NCBI RefSeq assembly: GCF_001434705.1
Contig: NZ_AZDJ01000032.1
Location: forward strand, 1 to 64,000
Reading direction: 5' to 3'
Source of the DNA: Lacticaseibacillus nasuensis JCM 17158
GTDB lineage: Bacteria > Bacillota > Bacilli > Lactobacillales > Lactobacillaceae
Length of the DNA stretch: 64,000 nucleotides
Each line of letters starts with the position of its first letter. Within the stretch, counting starts at the first letter, position 1. The position numbers and the translations under genes were made by a program. This document shows positions 56,841 through 64,000 of this stretch, piece after piece. A model generated the notes under the pieces. It did no database searches, was not told the origin of the DNA, and worked only from the letters and a program-made list of their open reading frames with translations.

Positions 56841-56868
56841 ACTATAACGAGTTCGGCAGCGGAATGCA
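56841..56868 (-). promoter_or_regulatory. groESL promoter
   Basis: On the minus strand there is a TTGCAT -35 (56868-56863), a 16-bp spacer and a TATAGT -10 (56846-56841). CIRCE begins about 12 bp downstream, at the expected start site. Confidence 0.65.
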
Positions 56869-56886
56869 ACCCCCTAAAGTGCATTC

Positions 56887-56895
56887 TGGTATACT
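56887..56895 (+). promoter_or_regulatory. Extended -10 promoter of the CPBP-LCP pair
   Basis: TGGTATACT lies 31 bp ahead of the CPBP ATG, followed by AGGAGG at 56915-56920. It is divergent from groESL. Confidence 0.6.
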
Positions 56896-56926
56896 AAACC
56901 TGTTAGTTCGACTCAGGAGGCGGATC

Positions 56927-57562
56927 ATGTCCCTACGACAGCACGCGATTCAATTAATTGCCACATATCTCGGCTACTTTCTGGCCAGCACCCTGTGCCT
57001 ACACTTTTTCCCCGGCAGTGCCGGGTTGTGGGCCGCCACCATCCTCGCCATCACGGCGGCACTGGTGGCCTGGCACTTCAATCGCCAGTTGGTGATTCCC
57101 ACCGCCGTGGAAGCGCCTGGCGTCAGCCCCGCGCAGGTGCAAGTCGGCTGGGGCCTCGGCGGCATCGCCATCGTCTTAGTGGCTGAACTGATTGGCACCA
57201 AGCTCAGCAGTTGGTTGTTCCTGCAGCCCGCCTCGCGCCAGCCGCTGGCCGCGTTAATGGCTGCCATCACCACCACGCCCGCCTATGCGCTGGCGGCGGT
57301 CGTTGCGCTGCCGGTGCTTGAGGAGCTCGTATTTCGCCGGGTGGTGTTTGGCAATCTCGCCGGCGTGACCGGAACCTTTGGCGCCGCGGTAATCAGCGGC
57401 TTGCTGTTTGGTTTTGCCACCGACCCCGCTCACTGGCTGACCGCCACCTTGGTCGGCATTGTGTACAGTTACTTATATCACGCCACCGGCAGCGTCAACG
57501 CGCCGCTGATTGCTCACATCGGCACGATTGCCCTTACCTTGGGCTACGCGTTCACGCATTAA
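56927..57562 (+). CDS. CPBP family intramembrane glutamic endopeptidase
   Basis: A 211-residue polytopic protein of the CPBP/Abi family (CAAX-protease-like). The catalytic motif LEELVFRRVVFG (EExxxR type) is near residue 141, followed by a FG-rich helix and the third motif HIGTIALTLGYAF, with the His in NAPLIAHI. Six or so helices are visible. Members cleave prenylated or membrane proteins or give bacteriocin self-immunity. No bacteriocin gene is nearby. AGGAGG supports ATG 56927. It lies 10 nt ahead of the LCP gene. Confidence 0.88.
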   Translation: MSLRQHAIQLIATYLGYFLASTLCLHFFPGSAGLWAATILAITAALVAWHFNRQLVIPTAVEAPGVSPAQVQVGWGLGGIAIVLVAELIGTKLSSWLFLQPASRQPLAALMAAITTTPAYALAAVVALPVLEELVFRRVVFGNLAGVTGTFGAAVISGLLFGFATDPAHWLTATLVGIVYSYLYHATGSVNAPLIAHIGTIALTLGYAFTH

Positions 57563-57572
57563 GGAGGCCGCC

Positions 57573-58631
57573 ATGCCCACTCGTCAGGAACAACACTTAC
57601 TCAACCGGCCGCGCCACATCGTCGCGAAACTCGTCGGCTTGGCCGTCGTCACCTTGGCTTTTGCCGCCGGCGCTTATGGCTTGCGGCTTTACAGCCAGGC
57701 CAAATACGCGATTCAATCCACCTATCACAGCAGCGGCAAGGTGGCCACGGCCATCAAAAATAAGCGGCCGTTTGCCGCGTTGCTGTTAGGGGTCGACACC
57801 GGCGCCGATGGTCGCATCGACAAGGGTAACTCCGACACGATGATTGTCGCCGTGGTCAACCCCGCCAAGAAGCAAACGCAGCTGGTCAGCATCCCCCGGG
57901 ATACCGTGGCGCAGATGATTGGCACCAAATCCTTCAACATGCAAAAAATCAACGCCGCCTATAACATCGGCGGCTCGACCATGGCGATCAACACCGTCAC
58001 CAAACTGGTCAATGTCCCGATTAGCTACTACCTCACCATCAACATGGGCGCGCTGGAGAAAGTCGTCGATGCAGTCGGTGGTGTCGATGTCCAGGTACCA
58101 TTTTCCTTCACCAGTAGCAAAACCGGCGGCCAGCACTTCACCAAAGGCGGGATGCACCTCAACGGCAACATGGCGCTGGCCTATGCGCGCATGCGCTACG
58201 AAGACCCTAAAGGCGACTATGGCCGCCAGCAGCGCCAACAACAGGTAATCAAGGCCATTTTGAAAAAAGCCGTGTCGCTGGATTCCCTCAGCAACTTCTC
58301 GAGCCTGCTGAACACGGTATCCAAAAATATCGCCACCAACCTGAGTTTTGATGACATGATGAGCATCTTTCAGCATTACCGCGGCGCCGCCCAGCACATT
58401 CAGTCCGACCACCTGCAAGGCCAAGCTGCGCTGGTGTACCCGGGCCCGCTGAGCTACCAGATTCCGTCGACCAAGGAACTGCAGCGCGTCTCGACGAAGC
58501 TACGCACAGCACTCGGGTTGTCCGCGGCCACCATCAGCAATCAAAACGTCCGAGAAAATAACGCCAACAGTAGCTTCCAGTGGAACGTCGATCAAGACCA
58601 GACCTACACCATTTTCAATCCCGACTTATAA
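57573..58631 (+). CDS. LytR-CpsA-Psr (LCP) family wall-polymer ligase
   Basis: A 352-residue membrane-anchored enzyme that links teichoic acid or capsular polymers from undecaprenyl carriers to peptidoglycan. The N-terminal helix (about 18-38) precedes the LCP domain: FAALLLGVDTGADGRIDKGNSDTM near 66-90, VSIPRDT, KINAAYNIGG, VDAVGGVDV, and YARMRYEDPKGDYGRQQRQQ near 205, with the conserved Asp and Arg residues. The active site faces outward. It begins 10 nt after the CPBP gene with AAGGAGG. Confidence 0.93.
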   Translation: MPTRQEQHLLNRPRHIVAKLVGLAVVTLAFAAGAYGLRLYSQAKYAIQSTYHSSGKVATAIKNKRPFAALLLGVDTGADGRIDKGNSDTMIVAVVNPAKKQTQLVSIPRDTVAQMIGTKSFNMQKINAAYNIGGSTMAINTVTKLVNVPISYYLTINMGALEKVVDAVGGVDVQVPFSFTSSKTGGQHFTKGGMHLNGNMALAYARMRYEDPKGDYGRQQRQQQVIKAILKKAVSLDSLSNFSSLLNTVSKNIATNLSFDDMMSIFQHYRGAAQHIQSDHLQGQAALVYPGPLSYQIPSTKELQRVSTKLRTALGLSAATISNQNVRENNANSSFQWNVDQDQTYTIFNPDL

Positions 58632-58636
58632 TCAAA

Positions 58637-58672
58637 GAACGCCCCCTTCGGCAATCAGCCAAAGGGGGCGTT
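58637..58672. terminator. Hairpin between the LCP gene and the ABC permease gene
   Basis: GAACGCCCCCTT (58637-58648) pairs with AAGGGGGCGTTC (58661-58672), with three extra GGC/GCC pairs inside. T tracts are weak on the plus strand and TTTGATT on the minus strand. Confidence 0.7.
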
Positions 58673-58679
58673 CTCACGT

Positions 58680-59729
58680 CTAGGCGAAGTGGCGCAAGCG
58701 CCGATACTGTCGATGCAGCTGCGGCCAATACTGCCAGACCAAGCCACCAGCCACGATGATGACCACCGCCGTAATGCTCAGACCAAAGTTAAAGCTGTCT
58801 GCGGAACGCTGGTTGATGAGCGCCAGCGCCGAAACGATGGCCGCCACGCTGACAATCAACCACCGCAACTGCGGCACCAACAACTGCTCGCCAGTCCGCT
58901 CCAACGACACATGCATGACGCTCCAACGCGTCAACGGAATCGTCACCAGGAAGACCAAGATGGCAAAGCCCAGGATGCCCCAAAACAGGCGGCCCGGCTG
59001 GTCAAACCCACCGCCGTAATACGTGTCGCTAGTCACCGGAAACAACATCATATTCAGATTCAACACGGCATTATTCAGTAAGACAATCAAGGCCACTGTA
59101 CCGAGTCCCATCACCACCGGTCGGGTGAACACGGTGCCAATAAAGAACCCTACCATGAAGCCCCCGAGTACTAGCGCCAGGTTATACGCCACGGTTAAGC
59201 TGCCCGCCGCTAGCGACAAGTTATAATACTGCCCCGGAATGTAGACTTTAGCCGCCAGTAACGGCACGATTTCTTCGATCAGCGTCACCCCCGCCACCAG
59301 TGGCAGGTAGAGCCGCAACTTGGCCCAGAATACCGTTTGCCGCTTCAGACCAAGTCCCGCCAAGAAGCGGTCAAATTGACTTTGGCCGTCCCAGCCGGCC
59401 ACGAATAGGCCGAGTGCCGTCAGCACGAGAATGCCCATGACGGCCACCTTGCTACCGACTTGGGTGTCGACGATTGGCGCATGGTCGCCGTCGTTTTTCA
59501 CCACCATATCGTAGGTGTCGTGGCGGTACTTCGCAAATTGGTCGGCCTTGTAGCCCCAGTCCTTATGGTGCTTGGCAAAAGACTGCTCGGTCAACGCATG
59601 CGATTCCACCCACTGGTAATTGTCGTAATTCGACTTGACGCCAATGATCAGGAAGATGGCCGCCAGCCCGATGACCAGCCATACGAGCGGCTTATGCCGC
59701 GCCCAAATTAATGCACTTGCTTGTTTCAT
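58680..59729 (-). CDS. ABC transporter permease subunit
   Basis: A 349-residue membrane protein with seven or eight hydrophobic segments, beginning after RHKPLVWLVIGLAAIFLIIG. A soluble region (about 35-80) follows the first helix and is rich in His, Lys and Tyr. I do not recognise a named family. Its position downstream of, and 4-nt overlap with, an ATPase gene, and a GntR regulator at the head of the operon, identify it as the membrane half of the transporter. The substrate is unknown. Confidence 0.75.
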   Translation of the reverse strand: MKQASALIWARHKPLVWLVIGLAAIFLIIGVKSNYDNYQWVESHALTEQSFAKHHKDWGYKADQFAKYRHDTYDMVVKNDGDHAPIVDTQVGSKVAVMGILVLTALGLFVAGWDGQSQFDRFLAGLGLKRQTVFWAKLRLYLPLVAGVTLIEEIVPLLAAKVYIPGQYYNLSLAAGSLTVAYNLALVLGGFMVGFFIGTVFTRPVVMGLGTVALIVLLNNAVLNLNMMLFPVTSDTYYGGGFDQPGRLFWGILGFAILVFLVTIPLTRWSVMHVSLERTGEQLLVPQLRWLIVSVAAIVSALALINQRSADSFNFGLSITAVVIIVAGGLVWQYWPQLHRQYRRLRHFA

Positions 59730-60607
59730 TGGCCATCCTCCTTAGCAAATTCATGGCGAAACAGATCCGTCAGCGTCAACGGTAAGGCCTCGTTTAACAC
59801 GGGGTTGGCCGCCTCAATGGCACCTTGCACCGCCGGCGTGTAATCCGGAAAGACCACCGTCGCCACTCGCCCGGAAATCGTTATAACCTGACCGGCTTCG
59901 TGCACGATTGGCGGCAGCGATTTCCCAGGAAATACCAGCTGCAGCTTCACGGCGTGCTCGCGGTAATCTTCCAAGGTAATCGTCTGGTCGATGGTCGCAT
60001 TCTTCAGGAACAAGATACGATCGGCCAAGCCGTCAAGTTCGTTTAGATTATGCGACGCAATCAGGAACCCGCGCTGACCGCCGGCGATTTCGGCAATCAC
60101 CAGCTTAACGATGGTTTCTCGAACGAATAGGTCCAAACCGTCGAAGGGTTCATCGAGCATCATGAACGGTGCATTCGATGCCAGCGTCAGCGCCAGCACC
60201 ACAACGGCTTGATAGCCCTTGGACAAGGCGCGAAATTGTTGCGTCGGCGCCAAGTCATTATCGACCAGCAGGGCTTCATACCGTGCGCGGTCAAAGCCTG
60301 GATAGCCAATGGCGTAAAAGTCGGCGATGTGCCGCAGCGAATAGCGCTTGAAAAAGAGATTGGCCGGATCGATATAGATGAGTTGTTGCCGCGCGGCAGG
60401 TTGCTCGGCAAACATCATGCCATCGATCGCCACGCTGCCGGCGTCTGGCAGATACTGATTCATCATGGTGCGCATCAGGCTGGTTTTCCCCGCGCCGTTG
60501 CGCCCAACTAAGCCGACGATTTCACCTGGCTGCCAGGTGAAGTTCACATTGCGCAGCACCGAGGCGCCCGCGATGGTTTTACTGAGTTGATTGACCGTTA
60601 ATTGCAT
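59726..60607 (-). CDS. ABC transporter ATP-binding protein
   Basis: A 293-residue ATPase. Walker A is VGLVGRNGAGKTSLMRTMM near 35-53. The usual LSGGQ signature is replaced by LSKGYQAVVVLAL near 144, and Walker B reads FMMLDEPFDGLD. SKGxQ signatures are common in GntR-linked exporters of the EcsA/YtrB type. Start ATG 60607 follows AGGAGG; 12 upstream codons of the frame belong to the GntR gene region. It lies 1 nt after the GntR gene. Confidence 0.88.
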   Translation of the reverse strand: MQLTVNQLSKTIAGASVLRNVNFTWQPGEIVGLVGRNGAGKTSLMRTMMNQYLPDAGSVAIDGMMFAEQPAARQQLIYIDPANLFFKRYSLRHIADFYAIGYPGFDRARYEALLVDNDLAPTQQFRALSKGYQAVVVLALTLASNAPFMMLDEPFDGLDLFVRETIVKLVIAEIAGGQRGFLIASHNLNELDGLADRILFLKNATIDQTITLEDYREHAVKLQLVFPGKSLPPIVHEAGQVITISGRVATVVFPDYTPAVQGAIEAANPVLNEALPLTLTDLFRHEFAKEDGQ

Positions 60608-60608
60608 G

Positions 60609-60971
60609 CTACCCCTCCTGGTCGTGTTCTTTGGCCCATTCACACAAGGTGGCGGTGGTGACCCCCGCCGCCTTGGCCGCTAACACCACCGCCGAAAACC
60701 GCTGGTGCAGCTCGGCCACCTGGGCCGCTGCCGGCATCGTGTGCGCCGCGATGAACGAACCCTTACCCGGTTGCACCTGCACCGTGCCATCGAGTTCCAG
60801 TTGCTTATAGGCCTTAGCCACGGTGTTGGGATTCAGTTGCACCTGCTTGGCCATGTCCCGCACCGAGGGGAGCTTGTCACCGGGTTGTAGGATTCCTTGC
60901 ACGACTTGTTGCTTGATTTGCAAAACCAGCCGCTCGTAATAAGCGTACTGGCCGAACCGTTGATCATCCAT
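60609..60971 (-). CDS. GntR family regulator, YtrA subfamily
   Basis: A 120-residue regulator. The winged helix covers residues 15-78 (LVLQIKQQVVQGILQPGDKL, PSVRDMAKQVQLNPNTVAKA, YKQLELDGTVQVQPGKGSF), followed by a short C-terminal dimerisation helix. YtrA proteins lack the large effector domain and usually repress a linked ABC transporter. An inverted repeat lies over its -10, suggesting autoregulation. GGAGGC precedes ATG 60971. The inducer is unknown; in relatives, cell-wall antibiotics act as inducers. Confidence 0.9.
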   Translation of the reverse strand: MDDQRFGQYAYYERLVLQIKQQVVQGILQPGDKLPSVRDMAKQVQLNPNTVAKAYKQLELDGTVQVQPGKGSFIAAHTMPAAAQVAELHQRFSAVVLAAKAAGVTTATLCEWAKEHDQEG

Positions 60972-60995
60972 CGGCAGCCTCCTTTTTGTATTACG

Positions 60996-61029
60996 TGTAC
61001 TATTATACACAGTACACTTCAAAGCACAA
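60996..61029 (-). promoter_or_regulatory. Promoter and operator of the GntR-ABC operon
   Basis: On the minus strand there is a TTGTGC -35 (61029-61024), a 16-bp spacer and a TATAAT -10 (61007-61002). GTGTACT and AGTACAC form an inverted repeat at 60996-61018 that covers the -10, the position expected of a YtrA-type operator. Confidence 0.7.
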
Positions 61030-61044
61030 GCGCAGGCACAAAAA

Positions 61045-61070
61045 AACCACCCGGAAGTATTCGGGTGGTT
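61045..61070 (-). terminator. Terminator of rex
   Basis: AACCACCCG pairs perfectly with CGGGTGGTT around an 8-nt loop, followed on the minus strand by TTTTTTTGTG. Confidence 0.9.
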
Positions 61071-61077
61071 CTGTCGT

Positions 61078-61740
61078 CTAGTTATCGCCGAGCTCGGCAT
61101 CGTTTAATGTCGGGCCATAATGCTGGAGGAAGTAAATCAAGGTCTGTAACTCGGTGGCCAAATCGACATTTTGGACGCGCACATAACTGGGCACGGAAAT
61201 GCGCAGTGGTGTGAAGTTCATGATGCCCTTGATGCCAGCCTTCACCAAGTCGTTGGTAATCGCCTGCGCCGCATCGGTGGGCACGGTGAGAATCACAATC
61301 TCGATTTGTTGCTCGCGCAGCTGGGTGACCATGTCGGCCATCGGGTAAATCGGCACGCCGGATTGAATGGTGTTGGCGATCTCGGGATTCACATCGAAGC
61401 CGGCACTGATGCGAATATTATTCGTCTGCCGAAAGTTGTAGTTCAACAAGGCGTGCCCCAGGTTGCCGACGCCGACCAAGCCAACGCTGGTGAGCTTGTC
61501 TTGATTCAGGATCTTCTTGAAAAACTTGATGAGATCCATGACGTCATAGCCATAGCCGCGCTTCCCCAACGCACCGAAATAGGAAAAATCGCGCCGAATT
61601 GTCGCCGAATCTACCTTTACCGCCTCGGCCAACTCGGTGGAGCTCACCTTCGTCGTGCCGGCATTGGCGAGAAACGTCAGGTAGCGGTAGTACAACGGGA
61701 GTCGTTTAGCCGTTGCCTTTGGGATCATTGTTTCCGCCAT
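61078..61740 (-). CDS. rex: Redox-sensing repressor Rex
   Basis: A 220-residue NADH-sensing repressor. The winged helix lies at residues 10-65 ([40 protein letters not shown]). The Rossmann domain has [13 protein letters not shown] (87-99) and FDVNPEI, and a C-terminal swapped helix follows. NADH releases it from DNA, allowing expression of fermentation genes such as adhE. ATG 61740 follows AGGAGG at 6-nt spacing. Confidence 0.95.
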   Translation of the reverse strand: MAETMIPKATAKRLPLYYRYLTFLANAGTTKVSSTELAEAVKVDSATIRRDFSYFGALGKRGYGYDVMDLIKFFKKILNQDKLTSVGLVGVGNLGHALLNYNFRQTNNIRISAGFDVNPEIANTIQSGVPIYPMADMVTQLREQQIEIVILTVPTDAAQAITNDLVKAGIKGIMNFTPLRISVPSYVRVQNVDLATELQTLIYFLQHYGPTLNDAELGDN

Positions 61741-61868
61741 AATGTGCCTCCTAAGCATTCTTGCAAGATTTTAAGTCATACTATGTTGATAATAACTGGT
61801 TCAGGGGGTGAACGCAAGCAATTGGCCGGAGCTTGTTCGGATTTTTTCACAAGCCGCCGGCGGGAATA

Positions 61869-61877
61869 TGCTATATT
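61869..61877 (+). promoter_or_regulatory. Extended -10 promoter of the ABC-F gene
   Basis: TGCTATATT lies 36 bp ahead of the ATG. No -35 is recognisable at standard spacing. AGGAAGGA precedes the start. Confidence 0.55.
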
Positions 61878-61913
61878 TAGACTTAGTGACTCTATTAGGA
61901 AGGAAGCCTTCGC

Positions 61914-63830
61914 ATGATCATCCTCCAAGCCCAAGGCGTCGCCCGCAGCTTCAATGGCCTCGACCTGTTCACGGGCATTAACCTCGCCGTGCAAACCGGC
62001 GCCCGCGTCGGCCTCGTCGGGCCCAACGGCATCGGCAAAACGACGCTGCTGGAAATTCTCGCCGGGATCAATCCCCCCGACGCCGGCCACGTCACCACCA
62101 GCAAGAACCTGTCGCTGGGCTATCTGGCCCAGGACTCTGGCCTCACCGGCGACAATACCGTGTTCAACGAAATGTTGACCGTGTTTGCCCCGGTGATGGC
62201 GCTAGAAACGCGCATGCATGACCTGGAAAAACAGCTCACCCATGACGCCAGCGCCGCCGTGCTGGCCCAATACGACCAGGTGCAACACGACTTCACCGAG
62301 CAAAACGGCTACGGCTACCGCGCCGAGATTCGCGGCGTCTTACACGGGTTCCATTTTGACGACACCACTTATGATAAACCCATTCACACATTAAGTGGCG
62401 GCGAGCGCTCACGCCTGGCGCTGGCCAAGCTGCTGCTGGAGCGCCACGACCTGATTATCCTCGACGAGCCGACCAACCACCTCGATATCGACACCTTGAC
62501 CTGGTTGGAAGGTTATTTGCGTGGCTACCCCGGCGCCATTCTCACCGTCAGCCACGACCAGTACTTCCTCGACCACGTCGTCACCGAAGTCTACGAACTC
62601 GGCCCGACCCAAGCCGTCCACTACACCACCAACTACACCGGCTACAAAAAGCAAAAGGCCGAAAACCTGGCGCTGGAGTGGAAAGCCTACGAAAAACAGC
62701 AGGAAGAAATCGCCAAGCTACAAGATTTCATCGACAAAAATATCGTCCGCGCCAGCACCACTAAGCAGGCCCAAGCTCGGCGCAAACAACTCGAGAAGAT
62801 GCCCCGCCTAGCCCGCCCCGCCGGCCGCGAGAAGACGGTCCACTTCCAGTTCACGCCGGCCACCACAAGTGGCAACGAGGTGCTTCAGGTCCGCGGCGCG
62901 ACGGTGGGGTATGAAGCTGCCAAGCCCATGGCCGGCCCAATCGATTTTGCGGTGAACAAAGGCGACCGCATCGCCATCATCGGCCCCAACGGCGTCGGCA
63001 AGTCCACGTTGCTCAAAAGCATCCTCGGCCAAATTCCCTTCCTCAAAGGCTCAGCCCGCTTTGGCACCGGCGTCACCACCGGCTACTACGACCAGGATCA
63101 ACACCAACTACACTGGAACAAAACCGTCCTCGCCGAGATTTGGGACGAGCATCCGACCATGCTGGAAAAAGACGTCCGCGCCGCCTTGGCCGCGTTCTTA
63201 TTCGACGCCGAAGACATCACCAAAACCGTCGCCGATTTGTCCGGCGGCCAAAAAGCGCGGCTGGAGCTAACGAAGCTATCGCTGATGCACGACAACTTTC
63301 TCGTGCTGGACGAGCCGACCAACCACTTGGACATTAATTCCAAGGAGGTCTTGGAAGAAGCCCTCGCCGATTTTTCCGGCACCGTCTTGTTCGTTTCGCA
63401 TGACCGTTACTTCATCAATAGCCTCGCCACGAGCATTGTCGCGTTAGCCCCAACTGGGAGCACCACCTACCTCGGCGACTGGGACTACTATCAAGAAAAG
63501 CTCGCCGAAACCACCGCAGAAGCCGCGGCAGATGCCCCAGCTGCAGAAGCGGCTCCCGCGGTGGCCGCCACGGCGTACAGTCAATCCAAAGAAGCACAGC
63601 GCAACCACCGCAAACTTGAACGTGAAGTCGCCAAGTGGGAAGCCGAGCTGACGCGGCTGGAAGAAGCAGCCGCCGCCGTGCAAACCGACATGGCCGCCCC
63701 GGCAGCGTTAACTGATTACGTCAAAATGCAGGAACTACAAGCCAAGCTCGACGCCATCACTGCCGCCACCAATGAGGCAGAAACCGCGTGGGAACAAGCG
63801 GCAGAAGCGTTAGAAGAACTGGAATCCTAG
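61914..63830 (+). CDS. ABC-F family ATPase (Uup/YfmR-like)
   Basis: A 638-residue soluble protein with two ABC domains and no membrane segment. Walker A motifs are GPNGIGKTT (36-44) and GPNGVGKST near 357. Signatures are LSGGERSR (160) and LSGGQKAR (about 442), and both Walker B regions read DEPTNHLD. A linker of about 70 residues joins them, and a C-terminal coiled-coil domain (about 550-638) marks the Uup/YfmR group. These factors act on the ribosome to relieve stalling. Antibiotic resistance subtypes share the fold but not this C-terminal domain. Confidence 0.9.
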   Translation: MIILQAQGVARSFNGLDLFTGINLAVQTGARVGLVGPNGIGKTTLLEILAGINPPDAGHVTTSKNLSLGYLAQDSGLTGDNTVFNEMLTVFAPVMALETRMHDLEKQLTHDASAAVLAQYDQVQHDFTEQNGYGYRAEIRGVLHGFHFDDTTYDKPIHTLSGGERSRLALAKLLLERHDLIILDEPTNHLDIDTLTWLEGYLRGYPGAILTVSHDQYFLDHVVTEVYELGPTQAVHYTTNYTGYKKQKAENLALEWKAYEKQQEEIAKLQDFIDKNIVRASTTKQAQARRKQLEKMPRLARPAGREKTVHFQFTPATTSGNEVLQVRGATVGYEAAKPMAGPIDFAVNKGDRIAIIGPNGVGKSTLLKSILGQIPFLKGSARFGTGVTTGYYDQDQHQLHWNKTVLAEIWDEHPTMLEKDVRAALAAFLFDAEDITKTVADLSGGQKARLELTKLSLMHDNFLVLDEPTNHLDINSKEVLEEALADFSGTVLFVSHDRYFINSLATSIVALAPTGSTTYLGDWDYYQEKLAETTAEAAADAPAAEAAPAVAATAYSQSKEAQRNHRKLEREVAKWEAELTRLEEAAAAVQTDMAAPAALTDYVKMQELQAKLDAITAATNEAETAWEQAAEALEELES

Positions 63831-63839
63831 GAGCAGAGA

Positions 63840-64000
63840 ATGTTTTCACTATTACTGGCGATTATTTACCTGGCCTACATTAGCCTCGGGCTCCCCGATT
63901 CGCTCATCGGCGCGGGTTGGCCGGCGATGCATGCACAACTCGGAGTGCCCGTGAGCTACGCGGGGCTGATTACCATGATCATCTCGGCCAATACGATTAT
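63840..64000 (+). CDS. MFS transporter, 5' part (cut by the window edge)
   Basis: The first 53 residues are visible: FSLLLAIIYLAYISLGLPDS, a G/P-rich WPAMHAQLG and YAGLITMIIS, giving the first helix and the start of the second of a major-facilitator permease. The LGLPDSLIGAGWP region is typical of FucP/bicyclomycin-like MFS proteins in lactobacilli. GGAG 6 nt upstream supports the ATG. The ABC-F gene ends 9 nt before, so they probably share a transcript. The substrate cannot be judged. Confidence 0.8.
   Translation, partial: MFSLLLAIIYLAYISLGLPDSLIGAGWPAMHAQLGVPVSYAGLITMIISANTI

Overview
This window looks like a chromosomal segment of a GC-rich member of the Lactobacillaceae, most likely near Lacticaseibacillus. 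The species call is inference. Supporting signs are the pepQ-ccpA divergent pair, the mutS-mutL-ruvA-ruvB-queA-tgt-yajC string, zwf-dinB, PepV and AdhE, strong AGGAGG ribosome-binding sites, and short hairpin terminators with T tracts. Coding is dense and mostly on the minus strand. The high GC creates many long antisense reading frames, which are not reported as genes.

Layout. The left edge (1-220) reads on the minus strand as the promoter/boxA leader of an rRNA operon lying just outside the window. From 384 to 12682 come an S1-domain protein and a cyclophilin, a ferredoxin-NADP reductase with PgpA and a DedA protein on the plus strand, a long minus-strand run (small unknown protein, YibE/YibF-like pair, two metallophosphatases, YutD, HAD phosphatase, DUF1461 membrane protein), then PepV-BirA and a HAD nucleotidase. 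PBP1A, CcpA and PepQ follow (12781-17719). A roughly 1-kb gene-free stretch (17720-18792) holds degenerate repeats and a MITE-like inverted-repeat element. Next are envelope and stress genes (YtxH, DUF948, MscS, CbpB, aquaglyceroporin), then an apparent glutamate racemase-HAM1 fusion, YslB, TrxA, MutS2, CvpA and the IreB-RuvX-DUF1292 group. AlaRS lies behind a T-box leader. Upstream of it are a diverged formylglycine-generating-enzyme-like protein, CshB, NrnA, YtoI, DinB, Zwf and a DtxR/MntR regulator. AdhE sits behind Rex operators. The mismatch-repair/Holliday-junction/queuosine block follows, then KimA, DUF1827, a second gene-free stretch (54316-54775), GroESL behind CIRCE, CPBP and LCP envelope proteins, a GntR-controlled ABC transporter, Rex, an ABC-F ATPase, and the start of an MFS transporter.

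How it fits together. Several regulatory circuits close inside the window. Rex (61078-61740) has near-consensus operators at adhE. CcpA has a cre site overlapping the -35 of its own promoter in the ccpA-pepQ gap, and a second cre-like site lies ahead of the aquaglyceroporin. The GntR protein has an inverted repeat over its own -10. Two components of c-di-AMP/potassium physiology (CbpB and KimA) are present. DNA maintenance genes (mutS, mutL, mutS2, ruvA, ruvB, ruvX, dinB) are abundant. I found no CRISPR array, prophage, intact transposase or tRNA gene. The most unusual items are the RacE-HAM1 fusion, the FGE-like protein, the MITE-like element with its neighbouring repeats, and the YibE/YibF operon headed by a small unknown protein.
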